In this document: in pieces, positions 1 to 8,277 of the stretch
How positions within the stretch are numbered: position 1 is the stretch's first letter
Layout: each line of letters begins with the position of its first letter
Assembly (NCBI GenBank): GCA_015068495.1
Contig: SVKL01000011.1
Location: 1 to 62,252 of the forward strand
Source of the DNA: Oscillospiraceae bacterium
Lineage (GTDB): Bacteria; Bacillota; Clostridia; Oscillospirales; Oscillospiraceae
Direction: 5' to 3'
DNA: 62,252 nt
Notes under the pieces: model-generated
Seen by the model: only the letters and a program-made list of their open reading frames with translations
Database searches by the model: none
What the model was told of the DNA's origin: nothing
Translations under genes and position numbers: made by a program

Positions 1-73
1 GCTAGTGTAGCACAGTCGGTAGTGCATCTCACTCGTAATGAGAAGGTCGCCTGTTCGAGTCAGGTCACTAGCT
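1..73 (+). tRNA. tRNA-Thr (anticodon CGU)
   Basis: A complete cloverleaf can be folded. The 7-bp acceptor is GCTAGTG pairing with CACTAGC, the D stem is GCAC/GTGC, and the anticodon stem is TCTCA/TGAGA around the loop CTCGTAA. The T arm GCCTG-TTCGAGT-CAGGT carries the TTCGA signature. The anticodon CGT reads ACG (Thr). The discriminator base is T and no CCA is encoded. The gene begins at the first base of the window, so its promoter and any upstream tRNA neighbours lie outside. Confidence 0.93.
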
Positions 74-75
74 CC

Positions 76-107
76 AAAATTCCGTTCTCGATAGAGAGCG
101 GGATTTT
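76..107 (+). terminator. Rho-independent terminator after tRNA-Thr
   Basis: A 14-bp inverted repeat (AAAATTCCGTTCTC / GAGAGCGGGATTTT, with G-U pairs) around a GATA loop starts three bases after the tRNA and is followed by T-rich sequence. It ends the tRNA transcript. Confidence 0.8.
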
Positions 108-156
108 GCTTTGATTTCAAATTTTTTCTCTTGCGCAAATGAGAGGTGCGTTCTCG

Positions 157-1401
157 TTGAAAAAGAAGCAGTCTGTTTATTTAATTATTACATGCTGGCT
201 TATCTATGCAGTCTCATACTTAGGAAAGATGAATTATTCTGCCAACATTGCGCAGATAATTGATTTTTACAACGTAGGTAAGTCGGAGGCCGGTTTGCCG
301 CCAACATTTTTCTTCTTTGCATATGGCGTAGGACAGGTGGTAAACGGATTGCTGTGCAAGAAGTATAATGTCAAATGGTCAATTTTTTCTGCTCTTTTGG
401 TGTCGTCAGCAATAAATCTTACAGTTGCGGTTACAGATAACTTTGCCATTGTAAAATGGCTGTGGTTAATAAATGGATTTGCGCTGTCTGTTCTGTGGCC
501 GGTGATTGTAAGATTTATGTCCGAAAATCTGCATGAGGATTATCTTGGTAAATCAAGCATTGTTATGGGAACGCCGGTTGCGGCGGGTACGTTGCTTGTG
601 TATCTACTTAGTTCAATTTATGCGTTTTTCGGTAATTTTAAGCTGTCGTTCTATACGGCGTCTGTTGCGGTAATAATTATTTCTGCTCTTTGGCTGATTT
701 CATATAAGCATATTGTCAGAGACAGAAGTGACTCGACGGATAATACAAGAGCAGTTTCTGCGGTTGCGGCAAAGCTGCAGGTAAGGCACACCAATGCACA
801 AAAACATATGTTGTATATTTCTATCTGCGTTTTGTGTTTCTTTGCTATCGGTGTGAATCTGATAAAAGAAGGCTTGACAACTTGGGTTCCCTCCATACTG
901 AAGGATGAATTCCAATTGACAGATGCCCTTTCGATTTTGTTGACACTGTTACTGCCGGTGTTTGCAATTTTTGCCAATTTCTTTGCTTTGGCGATGCACA
1001 GGAAAGTCTCGGACTACGTTACGCAATGCTTCATTTGCTTTGCAATTTCGGCGCTTGTGATTTTTGGTATTACGTGGGGACTGTCACAAAAAACTGTTGT
1101 GGTTGTGCTGACCGGACTTTTGATTGTAAACTTTTTGGCGTCCAGCTTGAACAGTCTGATTACCAGTATTTTCCCGGTTTATATGCGGGATAAAGTTAAT
1201 TCGGGTATGATTGCCGGAATTATAAACGGCTTTTGTTACTTAGGCAGCACAGTCAGCGCCTATGGCTTGGGCAGCATTGCCGAGCATTTTAGCTGGAGCG
1301 GTGTATTCTATACGTTAATCGCCGTTTGCCTTGTATGTGTTGTGGTTTGGTGCGGTTATTTTGTGATAAAAAAGCTGAATGTACGTAAAGCAGCGGTATA
1401 A
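157..1401 (+). CDS. MFS transporter, organophosphate:phosphate antiporter-like
   Basis: This 414-residue polytopic membrane protein has about 12 hydrophobic segments and an MFS layout. The first helix is followed by YLGKMNYSA, resembling the early signature of the OPA branch (GlpT/UhpT/UhpC). The second helix pair has GVGQVVNGLL and a basic loop. The third contains a glycine-rich helix ending WPVIVRFM, as in OPA carriers, where a conserved arginine follows WP. OPA carriers exchange phosphorylated solutes for phosphate, but the substrate here cannot be read from sequence. The start is taken as TTG 157 because GAGAGGTG (141-148) lies 8 nt upstream. The in-frame ATG at 139 has no ribosome binding site. 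The stop TAA is followed after 26 nt by an esterase gene, so the two probably share a transcript. Confidence 0.78.
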   Translation: MKKKQSVYLIITCWLIYAVSYLGKMNYSANIAQIIDFYNVGKSEAGLPPTFFFFAYGVGQVVNGLLCKKYNVKWSIFSALLVSSAINLTVAVTDNFAIVKWLWLINGFALSVLWPVIVRFMSENLHEDYLGKSSIVMGTPVAAGTLLVYLLSSIYAFFGNFKLSFYTASVAVIIISALWLISYKHIVRDRSDSTDNTRAVSAVAAKLQVRHTNAQKHMLYISICVLCFFAIGVNLIKEGLTTWVPSILKDEFQLTDALSILLTLLLPVFAIFANFFALAMHRKVSDYVTQCFICFAISALVIFGITWGLSQKTVVVVLTGLLIVNFLASSLNSLITSIFPVYMRDKVNSGMIAGIINGFCYLGSTVSAYGLGSIAEHFSWSGVFYTLIAVCLVCVVVWCGYFVIKKLNVRKAAV

Positions 1402-1427
1402 TGCAGCATAGAAATGGAGTGAGTAAA

Positions 1428-2099
1428 ATGATGGAAACTAAGCAGCTGGGCAAGCTTAAATATATTATTTCTACCCCCGATGACTACGTCGCTGGAAAGA
1501 AATATCCGTTAATCATTCTTTTGCACGGCGCCGGTTCAAGAGGTTATGATATCAACACCCTTACTACAAATCCATATTTTTTAGCAACAGAGCCGTATCA
1601 TTTACAAGCGATTACCGTTGCTCCCCAATGTTATGCAGATTCGTGGTTTGATATTTTTGAGCAGCTGCAGGAGTTTGTAAAATTCTTTTACGGGCAAGCT
1701 TTTGTTGACAAGGACAGAGTGTATCTTGTCGGCGCCAGTATGGGAGGCTATGCAACGTGGCAACTGGCAATGACATTGCCGGATTTATTTGCTGCAATTA
1801 TCCCGATTTGCGGTGGAGGTATGTATTGGAATGCCGCAAGACTTAAAAATATTAAGGTTTGGGCGTTCCACGGTACAGAGGATGCAACAGTGCGGCACGA
1901 GGAAAGTGTAAAAATGGTCAATGCCATCAATGCCAAAGGTGGCAACGCCAAATTGACTTCTTGTGAAGGAGTGGCGCACGATTCCTGGAACGTTGCTTAC
2001 GGAGATAGATCTGTTTTTGATTGGCTGCTAAGCCAAAGAAAGAATCATAACTCTGATTGTGCAGAGAATACATATAATGACCAAGAAAAGTTTGGATGA
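1428..2099 (+). CDS. Alpha/beta hydrolase, PHB-depolymerase/dienelactone-hydrolase-like esterase
   Basis: This 223-residue cytoplasmic protein has no signal peptide. An oxyanion-hole motif, LLHGAGSRG, lies near residue 33. The nucleophile elbow G-A-S-M-G-G (GASMGGYATW) is near residue 105, the acid is probably Asp in HGTEDATV near residue 155, and the histidine is in GVAHDSWN near residue 185. These make a complete Ser-Asp-His triad of the kind found in small carboxylesterases and feruloyl esterases that act on plant-derived esters. ATG 1428 (or ATG 1431) is chosen because GGAGTGAG (1416-1423) precedes it; a longer frame starting at 1401 overlaps the transporter stop and has no SD. It lies just downstream of the transporter, consistent with uptake followed by hydrolysis, although that link is only inferred. 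Confidence 0.75.
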   Translation: MMETKQLGKLKYIISTPDDYVAGKKYPLIILLHGAGSRGYDINTLTTNPYFLATEPYHLQAITVAPQCYADSWFDIFEQLQEFVKFFYGQAFVDKDRVYLVGASMGGYATWQLAMTLPDLFAAIIPICGGGMYWNAARLKNIKVWAFHGTEDATVRHEESVKMVNAINAKGGNAKLTSCEGVAHDSWNVAYGDRSVFDWLLSQRKNHNSDCAENTYNDQEKFG

Positions 2100-2129
2100 T
2101 ACGATAATTATCCTATTTCTGTAAAATTC

Positions 2130-2159
2130 AAAAACTCGCTGCTTCGGCAGCGAGTTTTT
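2130..2159 (+). terminator. Rho-independent terminator after the esterase
   Basis: A 13-bp perfect stem AAAAACTCGCTGC / GCAGCGAGTTTTT closes on a TTCG tetraloop, and the 3' arm ends in five T residues followed by C. Confidence 0.92.
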
Positions 2160-2254
2160 CTGTGTTTCGGCGCATTTAACGTCGGTTTGCAGATACTGGC
2201 GCAACATCCAAAGAAAAGCTTGTATGAGAAAATATGCAAATATGCAAAATATAC

Positions 2255-2281
2255 TTGTATATTTATCGATAATGTGATAAT
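2255..2281 (+). promoter_or_regulatory. Possible sigma-A promoter for the dxs operon
   Basis: There is an extended -10 element, TGT-GATAAT (-10 at 2276-2281), 35 nt before the dxs GTG. The only -35-like hexamer, TTGTAT at 2255-2260, has a short 15-nt spacer, so the -10 carries most of the weight. Confidence 0.45.
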
Positions 2282-2315
2282 ATACATTCAAAAAATTAGT
2301 GAAGGTAGTTTGCCT

Positions 2316-4178
2316 GTGAATATATTAGAGAACATCCACGGCCATAGGGATTTGGTGTCCTTAAATGCAGAGAGCCGTGCTTTACTTTGCCAAGAAATAA
2401 GAGATTTTTTGATTTCCAGTGTCTCTCAAACCGGCGGTCACGTCGCCTCTAATTTGGGCGTTGTGGAACTGACGGTTGCAATCGAAACCGTATTTGACAC
2501 CGCAGTTGACAGATTGGTGTTTGATGTAGGACACCAATCCTATATTCATAAGATGCTCACCGGCCGCCAAGAGGATTTTGCGACCTTGCGTCAGTTTGGC
2601 GGAATGGCAGGATTTCCAAAACCCTCTGAAAGCGTGACGGATGCATTTACTGCCGGCCACGCCTCCAGCTCTGTGTCTATTGCGTTGGGAATGGCTCGCG
2701 CCAGAACCTTAACCGGCAAGAATTACAATGTTATAGCGTTGATTGGTGATGGGGCGGCTACTGGCGGCGTTGCTTTTGAAGGGCTCAATGATGCCTCTGT
2801 CAGCAATGAGCCGATGATTATTATTCTGAATGACAACGCGCTGTCCATTGACAGGAACGTGGGCGGTATGGCATCCCATCTCAGACAGCTACGCACAAAG
2901 GAACGCTACCTTGGGATGAAACGGCACACCAAAGCTTTTTTGTCAAAAGTGCCGGGCGGCAGAACCGTAAACCGTATTTTGAGCAGTGTTAAGGATAAAT
3001 TGCGTCGGATGCTGTTATCTGAGACAATTTTTGAAAGTATGGGCTTTACCTATCTGGGACCTGTGGATGGACACGATACAGAGAAACTGATTCACTTGCT
3101 TCGTATCGCCAAGGATATGCACAGGCCGGTAGTGCTCCACGTGATGACCCAAAAGGGCAGAGGTTATGCCTATGCGCAGGAGCATCCCAAGCTGTTCCAC
3201 GGCATAGGAAAATTCGACCCGTTGACGGGAGAGCCTTTGAATAAAGCTACTGCTTCTTTTTCGGATTGCTTTGGCAATACGATGCTGGAGCTTGCCCAAA
3301 AGCATTCCGGTCTTTGCGCAATCACTGCGGCAATGCCGGGTGGAACCGGTCTGCTACCCTTCAAAAAGCAGTATCCAAAGCGCTTATACGATGTGGGAAT
3401 TGCAGAGGAACACGCTGTTTCTATGGCTGGTGGTCTTGCAAAGCAGGGGGCAATTCCTGTTGTGGCACTGTATTCCACTTTTCTTCAGAGAGCTTATGAT
3501 ATGATTTTGCAGGATATCTGTATGCAAAATCTCCACGTGGTTTTTGCTGTCGATCGGGCGGGATTGGTTGGCGAGGATGGGGAAACCCATCACGGCGTAT
3601 ACGATGTGGGATTCTTGCGTCACGCGCCGGGGATGACTGTTCTTGCGCCGGCTTCCTGTAAAGAGTTGCAGGAAATGCTTGTCTGGGCTGTGGAAGCACA
3701 GAGAGGACCTGTTGCAATTCGCTACCCGCGGGGCACGGATCGTGGATATTCCGATTCAAAATGGAATCCTGATAATTCAGTTGCTTGTCACCGAAAGGGC
3801 GATGATGTAACGATTATCACTTACGGAGTACTCCTTGACAATGCAATGAAGGCTGCAGAGCGCCTGTCCCAACAGGGAATCGAAGCAACGGTTTTGCGAC
3901 TGATGAATTTGTCATCTATTTCTGTAGAGCAAATAACAGCGCTTATGTCTGAAAATAAGCAGGTAGTAGTGGTTGAGGAAGTTAGCGGAAACTGCGGTGT
4001 TTCTCAGGAGCTTGCCTATGAACTACGGAAAATTTGCCCCGATATTCGTGTCTACGGCATAGACCTTGGTAAGCGATATATAACCCACGGGGCAATCAAT
4101 ACACTGTACGAGCATTATGGGTTAAGTCCCGAAGCGATTGAAGCGTTCATTATGGAGGTGCGCAGCGGTGAAAATTAA
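2316..4178 (+). CDS. dxs: 1-deoxy-D-xylulose-5-phosphate synthase
   Basis: DXS condenses pyruvate with glyceraldehyde-3-phosphate to give DXP, the first step of the MEP isoprenoid pathway and a feeder for thiamine and pyridoxal synthesis. The 620-residue length is normal for the family. The N-terminal half has the thiamine-diphosphate motif beginning GDGAATGG near residue 144 and ending in ILNDN. A central DVGIAEEHAV segment contains the catalytic glutamate of transketolase-like enzymes. The C-terminal transketolase domain has AIRYPRG. The start is GTG 2316, with GAAGGTAG (2301-2308) 7 nt upstream; longer in-frame extensions have no ribosome binding site and would exceed the family length. 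It overlaps tlyA by 11 nt and heads the dxs-tlyA-nadK-argR-recN run. Confidence 0.96.
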   Translation: MNILENIHGHRDLVSLNAESRALLCQEIRDFLISSVSQTGGHVASNLGVVELTVAIETVFDTAVDRLVFDVGHQSYIHKMLTGRQEDFATLRQFGGMAGFPKPSESVTDAFTAGHASSSVSIALGMARARTLTGKNYNVIALIGDGAATGGVAFEGLNDASVSNEPMIIILNDNALSIDRNVGGMASHLRQLRTKERYLGMKRHTKAFLSKVPGGRTVNRILSSVKDKLRRMLLSETIFESMGFTYLGPVDGHDTEKLIHLLRIAKDMHRPVVLHVMTQKGRGYAYAQEHPKLFHGIGKFDPLTGEPLNKATASFSDCFGNTMLELAQKHSGLCAITAAMPGGTGLLPFKKQYPKRLYDVGIAEEHAVSMAGGLAKQGAIPVVALYSTFLQRAYDMILQDICMQNLHVVFAVDRAGLVGEDGETHHGVYDVGFLRHAPGMTVLAPASCKELQEMLVWAVEAQRGPVAIRYPRGTDRGYSDSKWNPDNSVACHRKGDDVTIITYGVLLDNAMKAAERLSQQGIEATVLRLMNLSSISVEQITALMSENKQVVVVEEVSGNCGVSQELAYELRKICPDIRVYGIDLGKRYITHGAINTLYEHYGLSPEAIEAFIMEVRSGEN

Positions 4179-4974
4179 AAAACGGCTGGATGTGCTTCTT
4201 GTAGAGCAGGGGCACGCGGAAACGCGCACAAAGGCGCAGGCCATTATTATGAGCGGACTTGTGTATGTGGACGGTCAAAAGGCGGACAAGCCCGGTGTTT
4301 CCTATGAGGAGAATGTGGCAATTGAGGTACGCTCCGGCGGCTGTCCTTATGTAAGCCGCGGGGGACTGAAGCTGGAAAAGGCGCTTCGGGATTTTGGAGT
4401 CGACCCCACGGGCTATGTATGCAGTGACTCCGGCGCGTCTACCGGAGGCTTTACCGATTGCCTGCTTCAGCAGGGCGCCAGCAAGGTGTTTGCTATTGAC
4501 GTGGGCTACGGTCAACTGGACTGGAAAATCCGGTCAGACCCTCGCGTGGTGGTTATGGAACGCACCAATGTGCGCTATGTAACCCCGGAGGATTTGGGTG
4601 AACCGCTTGATTTGTCTGTAATCGACGTGAGTTTTATTTCATTAAAGATTGTGCTGCCTGTTATTAAGACCTTTTTGAAACCCACAGGACAAGTCCTTTG
4701 CCTGATTAAACCGCAGTTTGAAGCTGGCAAAGAGACAGTGGGGAAGGGTAAGGGCGTTATCCGTGACCCTGCTGTGCATAAAGAAGTGCTGGATGACTTT
4801 GTGAAGTTAACACAGGAGCTTGGCTTCGCTATTTTGGGTTTGACCTTCTCGCCGGTAAAGGGTCCCGAAGGTAACATTGAATTTTTGGCGCATTTAACTT
4901 TGGCTGACACGCCAGGTATACTGCCGGATACCGCATCGGTCGTCTCCGATGCACACGAAACGTTGAAGGGGTGA
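4168..4974 (+). CDS. tlyA: TlyA family rRNA (cytidine-2'-O)-methyltransferase
   Basis: TlyA-type proteins methylate 2'-OH groups of rRNA cytidines; the older name is hemolysin A. This 268-residue protein starts with an S4 RNA-binding domain (KKRLDVLLVEQG, residues 3-60). An FtsJ-like SAM-dependent methyltransferase follows, with motif I DSGASTGGFTDCLL near residue 85, an acidic IDVGYGQLDW segment, DVSFIS near residue 155 and LIKPQFEAGKE near residue 180. GTG 4168 is the likely start because GGAGGTG (4154-4160) is 7 nt upstream. It is translationally coupled to dxs by overlap. The dxs-tlyA-nadK-argR-recN order is widely conserved in Firmicutes, which supports each member. Confidence 0.93.
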   Translation: MKIKKRLDVLLVEQGHAETRTKAQAIIMSGLVYVDGQKADKPGVSYEENVAIEVRSGGCPYVSRGGLKLEKALRDFGVDPTGYVCSDSGASTGGFTDCLLQQGASKVFAIDVGYGQLDWKIRSDPRVVVMERTNVRYVTPEDLGEPLDLSVIDVSFISLKIVLPVIKTFLKPTGQVLCLIKPQFEAGKETVGKGKGVIRDPAVHKEVLDDFVKLTQELGFAILGLTFSPVKGPEGNIEFLAHLTLADTPGILPDTASVVSDAHETLKG

Positions 4975-4979
4975 ACAAA

Positions 4980-5843
4980 TTGAATTATGTAATTTTATCC
5001 CCCAATCCCTACCGGGATAAAAATTTCCAAACACTTCGCGAGGCTATGGGTGTGCTTCATGACGCAGGCATCGAAACCCGTGTTTGTCTGCCTTTTGAGG
5101 TGGACAGAACATATGACTTGCCTAAAGATATTCGCTTTAGCCGTATGGACAGAGAGCTTCCAAACGCATCTATGGCGATTTGTTTTGGCGGTGACGGAAC
5201 GCTTTTGCATATGGCAAAGGCAGCCACACGGCGGGGTGTGCCTGTGCTTGGTGTGAATATTGGCACAATGGGCTTTATGGCGGAGCTGGAAAGCACGGAG
5301 CTGTCCCAGCTTGCGCGTATTGCTACAGGGGATTATACCATTGACAACAGAATGATGCTGGATGTAATTGTTCAGCGGGACCGGGATGTTATTTTTCACG
5401 ATTTGTGCTTAAATGACGTGGCAATTACCAAGGGCGCAGTAGCCCGAATCGTTCACTTAGAGGTTAAATGTGACGGTGTTCAGGCAATGGAATGCGGCGG
5501 TGACGGTGTGATAGTGGCAACACCAACCGGCTCTACTGCATACAGCCTCTCAGCAGGCGGCCCGATTGTGGAGCCGGATGCCCACAGCATTTTGGTGACA
5601 CCCATTTGCGCCCACGATGTGGCAAGCCGCTGCGTTGTCACATCGGATAGGCGGACGATTTCAGTTACGATGACACAAAATGCAAGGCGCAATGCCTACC
5701 TCTCTGTGGATGGCGGCAAAGCGCTGAGAATGAATATGGGCGATGTAGCAACGATTCGCAAATCGAATCTGTGCAGCAAACTGGTGCGCTTAAAGGACCG
5801 CAGTTTCTTTGATGTGGTTAATATGAAATTCAGAATCGGATGA
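4980..5843 (+). CDS. nadK: NAD(+) kinase
   Basis: NAD kinase phosphorylates NAD to NADP. This 287-residue protein has the signature GGDGTLLHMA near residue 62 with its catalytic aspartate. It continues with NIGTMGFMAEL, the NDVAI-TKG segment, and the second conserved block GDGVIVATPTGSTAYSLSAG near residue 177. GTG 4971 would overlap the tlyA stop by 4 nt but leaves no room for a ribosome binding site. TTG 4980 has AAGGGGTG (4966-4973) at 6 nt and gives an N-terminus MNYVILSPNPYRD typical of clostridial NadK, so it is preferred. It sits between tlyA and argR. Confidence 0.94.
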   Translation: MNYVILSPNPYRDKNFQTLREAMGVLHDAGIETRVCLPFEVDRTYDLPKDIRFSRMDRELPNASMAICFGGDGTLLHMAKAATRRGVPVLGVNIGTMGFMAELESTELSQLARIATGDYTIDNRMMLDVIVQRDRDVIFHDLCLNDVAITKGAVARIVHLEVKCDGVQAMECGGDGVIVATPTGSTAYSLSAGGPIVEPDAHSILVTPICAHDVASRCVVTSDRRTISVTMTQNARRNAYLSVDGGKALRMNMGDVATIRKSNLCSKLVRLKDRSFFDVVNMKFRIG

Positions 5844-5853
5844 GGTGAGTGTT

Positions 5854-6306
5854 TTGAAAAGTCAAAGACAGGCTAAAATTTTGGAAATCATTTCCAATAA
5901 AAATGTAGAGACACAGGAACAGCTTTTGGCAGAGCTGCAGGATGCAGGCTTTCGCGGCACGCAGGCTACAGTCTCCAGAGATATTAAAGAACTGAGGATT
6001 GTCAAGGAGCTTACAAGCCTTGGCACCTACCGGTATACAACGTCCTCCAGCGAGCTTAACGGCACTTTCTCTGCCAGACTTAATACGATTTTCAGAGAAT
6101 GTGTTGTGAATTTTGATTATGCGCAGAATATCATTGTGATTCGCACATTACCCGGACTTGCCAATGCAGCCGCCTCTGCGATTGACGCAATGAATATGAG
6201 CACGGTGGTTGGCTCTCTGGCAGGCGACGATACGGTGATGATTGTGATGCGGGATACCAATGTAGCCGCATCCTTCTGTGGAGAGATCAGAAATTTGCTA
6301 AAGTAA
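5854..6306 (+). CDS. argR: Arginine repressor ArgR/AhrC
   Basis: ArgR is an arginine-sensing winged-helix repressor that forms hexamers and controls arginine biosynthesis and catabolism. The protein has 150 residues, the usual length. The N-terminal DNA-binding domain runs from MKSQRQAKILEII and includes the recognition block ATVSRDIKELRIVK near residues 38-51. The C-terminal domain carries the oligomerisation and arginine-binding signature VVGSLAGDDTVMIV near residues 117-130, with the Gly-Asp-Asp needed for arginine contact. TTG 5854 preceded by GAGGTGAG fits family N-termini better than GTG 5845. The argR-recN pairing is the common Firmicute arrangement. No arginine biosynthetic genes are in the window, so its targets are elsewhere. 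Confidence 0.94.
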   Translation: MKSQRQAKILEIISNKNVETQEQLLAELQDAGFRGTQATVSRDIKELRIVKELTSLGTYRYTTSSSELNGTFSARLNTIFRECVVNFDYAQNIIVIRTLPGLANAAASAIDAMNMSTVVGSLAGDDTVMIVMRDTNVAASFCGEIRNLLK

Positions 6307-6319
6307 GGAGGGATTTTGC

Positions 6320-7969
6320 GTGCTGAGTCTTCTGCATATTGAAAATATTGCGGTCATCGAGTGCGCAGATATTTCCTTCGATGCCGGATTCAATATTTTA
6401 ACCGGTGAAACCGGCGCGGGTAAGTCCATAGTGATTGATGCGATTTCTGCCATTTTAGGAGAACGTGCCTATCGGGATATGATTCGTACAGGATCGGAAA
6501 AAGCATCGGTTCGCGGTGTTTTTACCGATGTCCCGGAATTCCCGTGGTTTGCAGAAAACGGTGTGCCCTATGATTCGGAAGTGGTGATTCATCGGGAAAT
6601 ATACTTGGATGGCAAGAATATTTGCCGTGTAAACGGCACACTGGTTACGGTTTCTATTCTGAGAAAACTGGGAATTCAGTTAATCAATATTCACGGTCAG
6701 CACGATTCTGCATCCTTGTTTGACGAAAGCAACCATTTGATTTTGTTGGATGCCTACGCCGAAAACGAGGATTTACGCAATACATATGCCGCCTGCTTTG
6801 AGCAGGTGAATGCGTTGCGTAAGGAAATCCAGCGGATGAGTATGGATGAAAGCGAAAAGCTTCGCCGTATGGAAACGCTGCGCTACCAAATTGAAGAAAT
6901 CTCCAAGGCAAACTTAGAAAGCGGCGAAGATGAACGGCTGGAACAGCGCCGGAAAATACTGCAAAATGCCGAGAAGCTCAGCGATGGCATTCACGCGGCG
7001 GTGGCGTGCCTTTACGGTGATGAGGATTCGGATGGCGCAGCATCCCTTTTGGCAGATGCGGAACGGGAACTGGCAAGACTTTCTCGGTTTACAGATGCTT
7101 TTGCTACACTGCACGAGCAGGTTGCTGACCTTATGTATCAGGTGCAGGATGTGGCTGATGAGGTGCGCAGCGCTCGGGATGATTTGAGCTTTTCTGCTGA
7201 TGAGCTGGAGCAAATTGAATCCCGCTTGGATGTGATTCACCGCCTGCGGCGGAAGTACGGCGCATCCTGTGAGGAAATTTTGGAATATTTGGAAAACGCC
7301 ACCAAGGAATTGGATGAAATAGAATTTGCCGATGACACAGTGGAGCAGCTGAAAAAGAAGCTGTCCAAGGCAGAGCAGGAAGCAATGAATTGCGCTTTAA
7401 CATTGCGGGAGAATCGGAAAGCCTGCGCGCAGAAGCTCTCGGAACGGATTCTTGCAGAACTTACGCAATTGGATATGCCGAAGGTTCAGTTTGCTTGCCG
7501 GTTTGAGGAATTGGAGCTTACCGCCAATGGCGTGGACGCAGTGGCGTTTTATATGTCTGCCAATGCCGGTGAAGCGTTAAAGCCGCTGAATAAGGTGGCT
7601 TCCGGCGGCGAGCTGGCGCGGATTATGCTGGCAATGAAGAATGTGCTGGCAGAACAGGATCAGGTATCAACTTTGATTTTCGATGAAGTGGATACCGGTG
7701 TCTCCGGTCGGGCGGCGCAGAAGGTTGCGGAGAAACTGCGTAGTGTGGCAAAGAACAAGCAGGTGCTCTGCGTGACCCATCTGCCGCAGCTGGCAGCTTT
7801 GGCATCTACCCATTTGCTGATCGACAAGCAGGAACGCAATGGCCGCACCTACACAACCGTGACACCGTTGGACTTTGAAGGCAGAAAACGGGAATTGGCC
7901 CGTATTATTGGCGGCGCAAATATCACAGAAACCACATTGAGAAGTGCCGAAGAAATGCTAGATGGGTAA
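6320..7969 (+). CDS. recN: DNA repair protein RecN
   Basis: RecN is an SMC-like ATPase acting early at DNA double-strand breaks. This protein has 549 residues, near the family length. Walker A GETGAGKS is at about residues 29-36, followed by INIHGQHDSASLFD, a long central coiled-coil pair (roughly residues 160-370), the ABC signature SGGEL at 428-432, and Walker B LIFDEVDTGVSG with the catalytic acid at about 455-456. It ends with an H-loop in VTHLPQLAALA. GTG 6320 has AAGGAGGG (6305-6312) 7 nt upstream. It closes the dxs-to-recN run. Its stop is 3 nt from the tyrS promoter -35 and no terminator intervenes, so readthrough into the T-box leader is possible. Confidence 0.96.
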   Translation: MLSLLHIENIAVIECADISFDAGFNILTGETGAGKSIVIDAISAILGERAYRDMIRTGSEKASVRGVFTDVPEFPWFAENGVPYDSEVVIHREIYLDGKNICRVNGTLVTVSILRKLGIQLINIHGQHDSASLFDESNHLILLDAYAENEDLRNTYAACFEQVNALRKEIQRMSMDESEKLRRMETLRYQIEEISKANLESGEDERLEQRRKILQNAEKLSDGIHAAVACLYGDEDSDGAASLLADAERELARLSRFTDAFATLHEQVADLMYQVQDVADEVRSARDDLSFSADELEQIESRLDVIHRLRRKYGASCEEILEYLENATKELDEIEFADDTVEQLKKKLSKAEQEAMNCALTLRENRKACAQKLSERILAELTQLDMPKVQFACRFEELELTANGVDAVAFYMSANAGEALKPLNKVASGGELARIMLAMKNVLAEQDQVSTLIFDEVDTGVSGRAAQKVAEKLRSVAKNKQVLCVTHLPQLAALASTHLLIDKQERNGRTYTTVTPLDFEGRKRELARIIGGANITETTLRSAEEMLDG

Positions 7970-7972
7970 TGC

Positions 7973-8001
7973 TTGACAAATAGGGTTTTATTTGCTAGGA
8001 T
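7973..8001 (+). promoter_or_regulatory. Sigma-A promoter of the tyrS T-box transcript
   Basis: A consensus -35 TTGACA (7973-7978), 17-nt spacer and -10 TAGGAT (7996-8001) lie immediately after the recN stop and upstream of the T-box leader. Confidence 0.85.
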
Positions 8002-8008
8002 ATCCTTA

Positions 8009-8266
8009 ATTTCAACACATTGATGGGATGAAGTAAGCATTTTGTGTATCTATAGAGAGCTGTCGTTTGGTGCAAGACAGCGGCGCATTTGCTGAAGTTA
8101 CCTCCCGGAGTGGCTTTCCTGAATTTTAGTAGGGAAGGACGGGTTTGCCCGATATAGCTGGCGTTACTAACGCCGTAAGGACGCAGCTGTGAGGCTGTGT
8201 CAAACCAGAGGTGGTACCGCGTAATTTACGCCCTCTGTCCTGTTTGGACAGAGGGTTTATTTTTTG
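8009..8266 (+). promoter_or_regulatory. T-box riboswitch (tRNA-Tyr sensing) upstream of tyrS
   Basis: The leader contains the almost invariant T-box sequence AGAGGTGGTACCGCG (8207-8221), which pairs with the acceptor end of uncharged tRNA. A GAGAGCTGTCGTTTGGTGCA segment resembling the distal part of Stem I starts near 8065. A terminator directly follows the T-box. The best specifier candidate is TAC (Tyr) at 8099-8101, within GAAGTTACC; the identity is supported by the downstream gene, but the base-paired specifier loop was only judged by eye. When tRNA-Tyr is uncharged, the antiterminator forms and tyrS is transcribed. Confidence 0.93.
8231..8266 (+). terminator. Regulated terminator of the tyrS T-box
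   Basis: A 10-bp perfect stem CCCTCTGTCC / GGACAGAGGG with loop TGTTT is followed by a T-rich tract (8256-8265). It begins 9 nt after the T-box sequence and is mutually exclusive with the antiterminator. Confidence 0.92.
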
Positions 8267-8277
8267 GAGGATTACAA

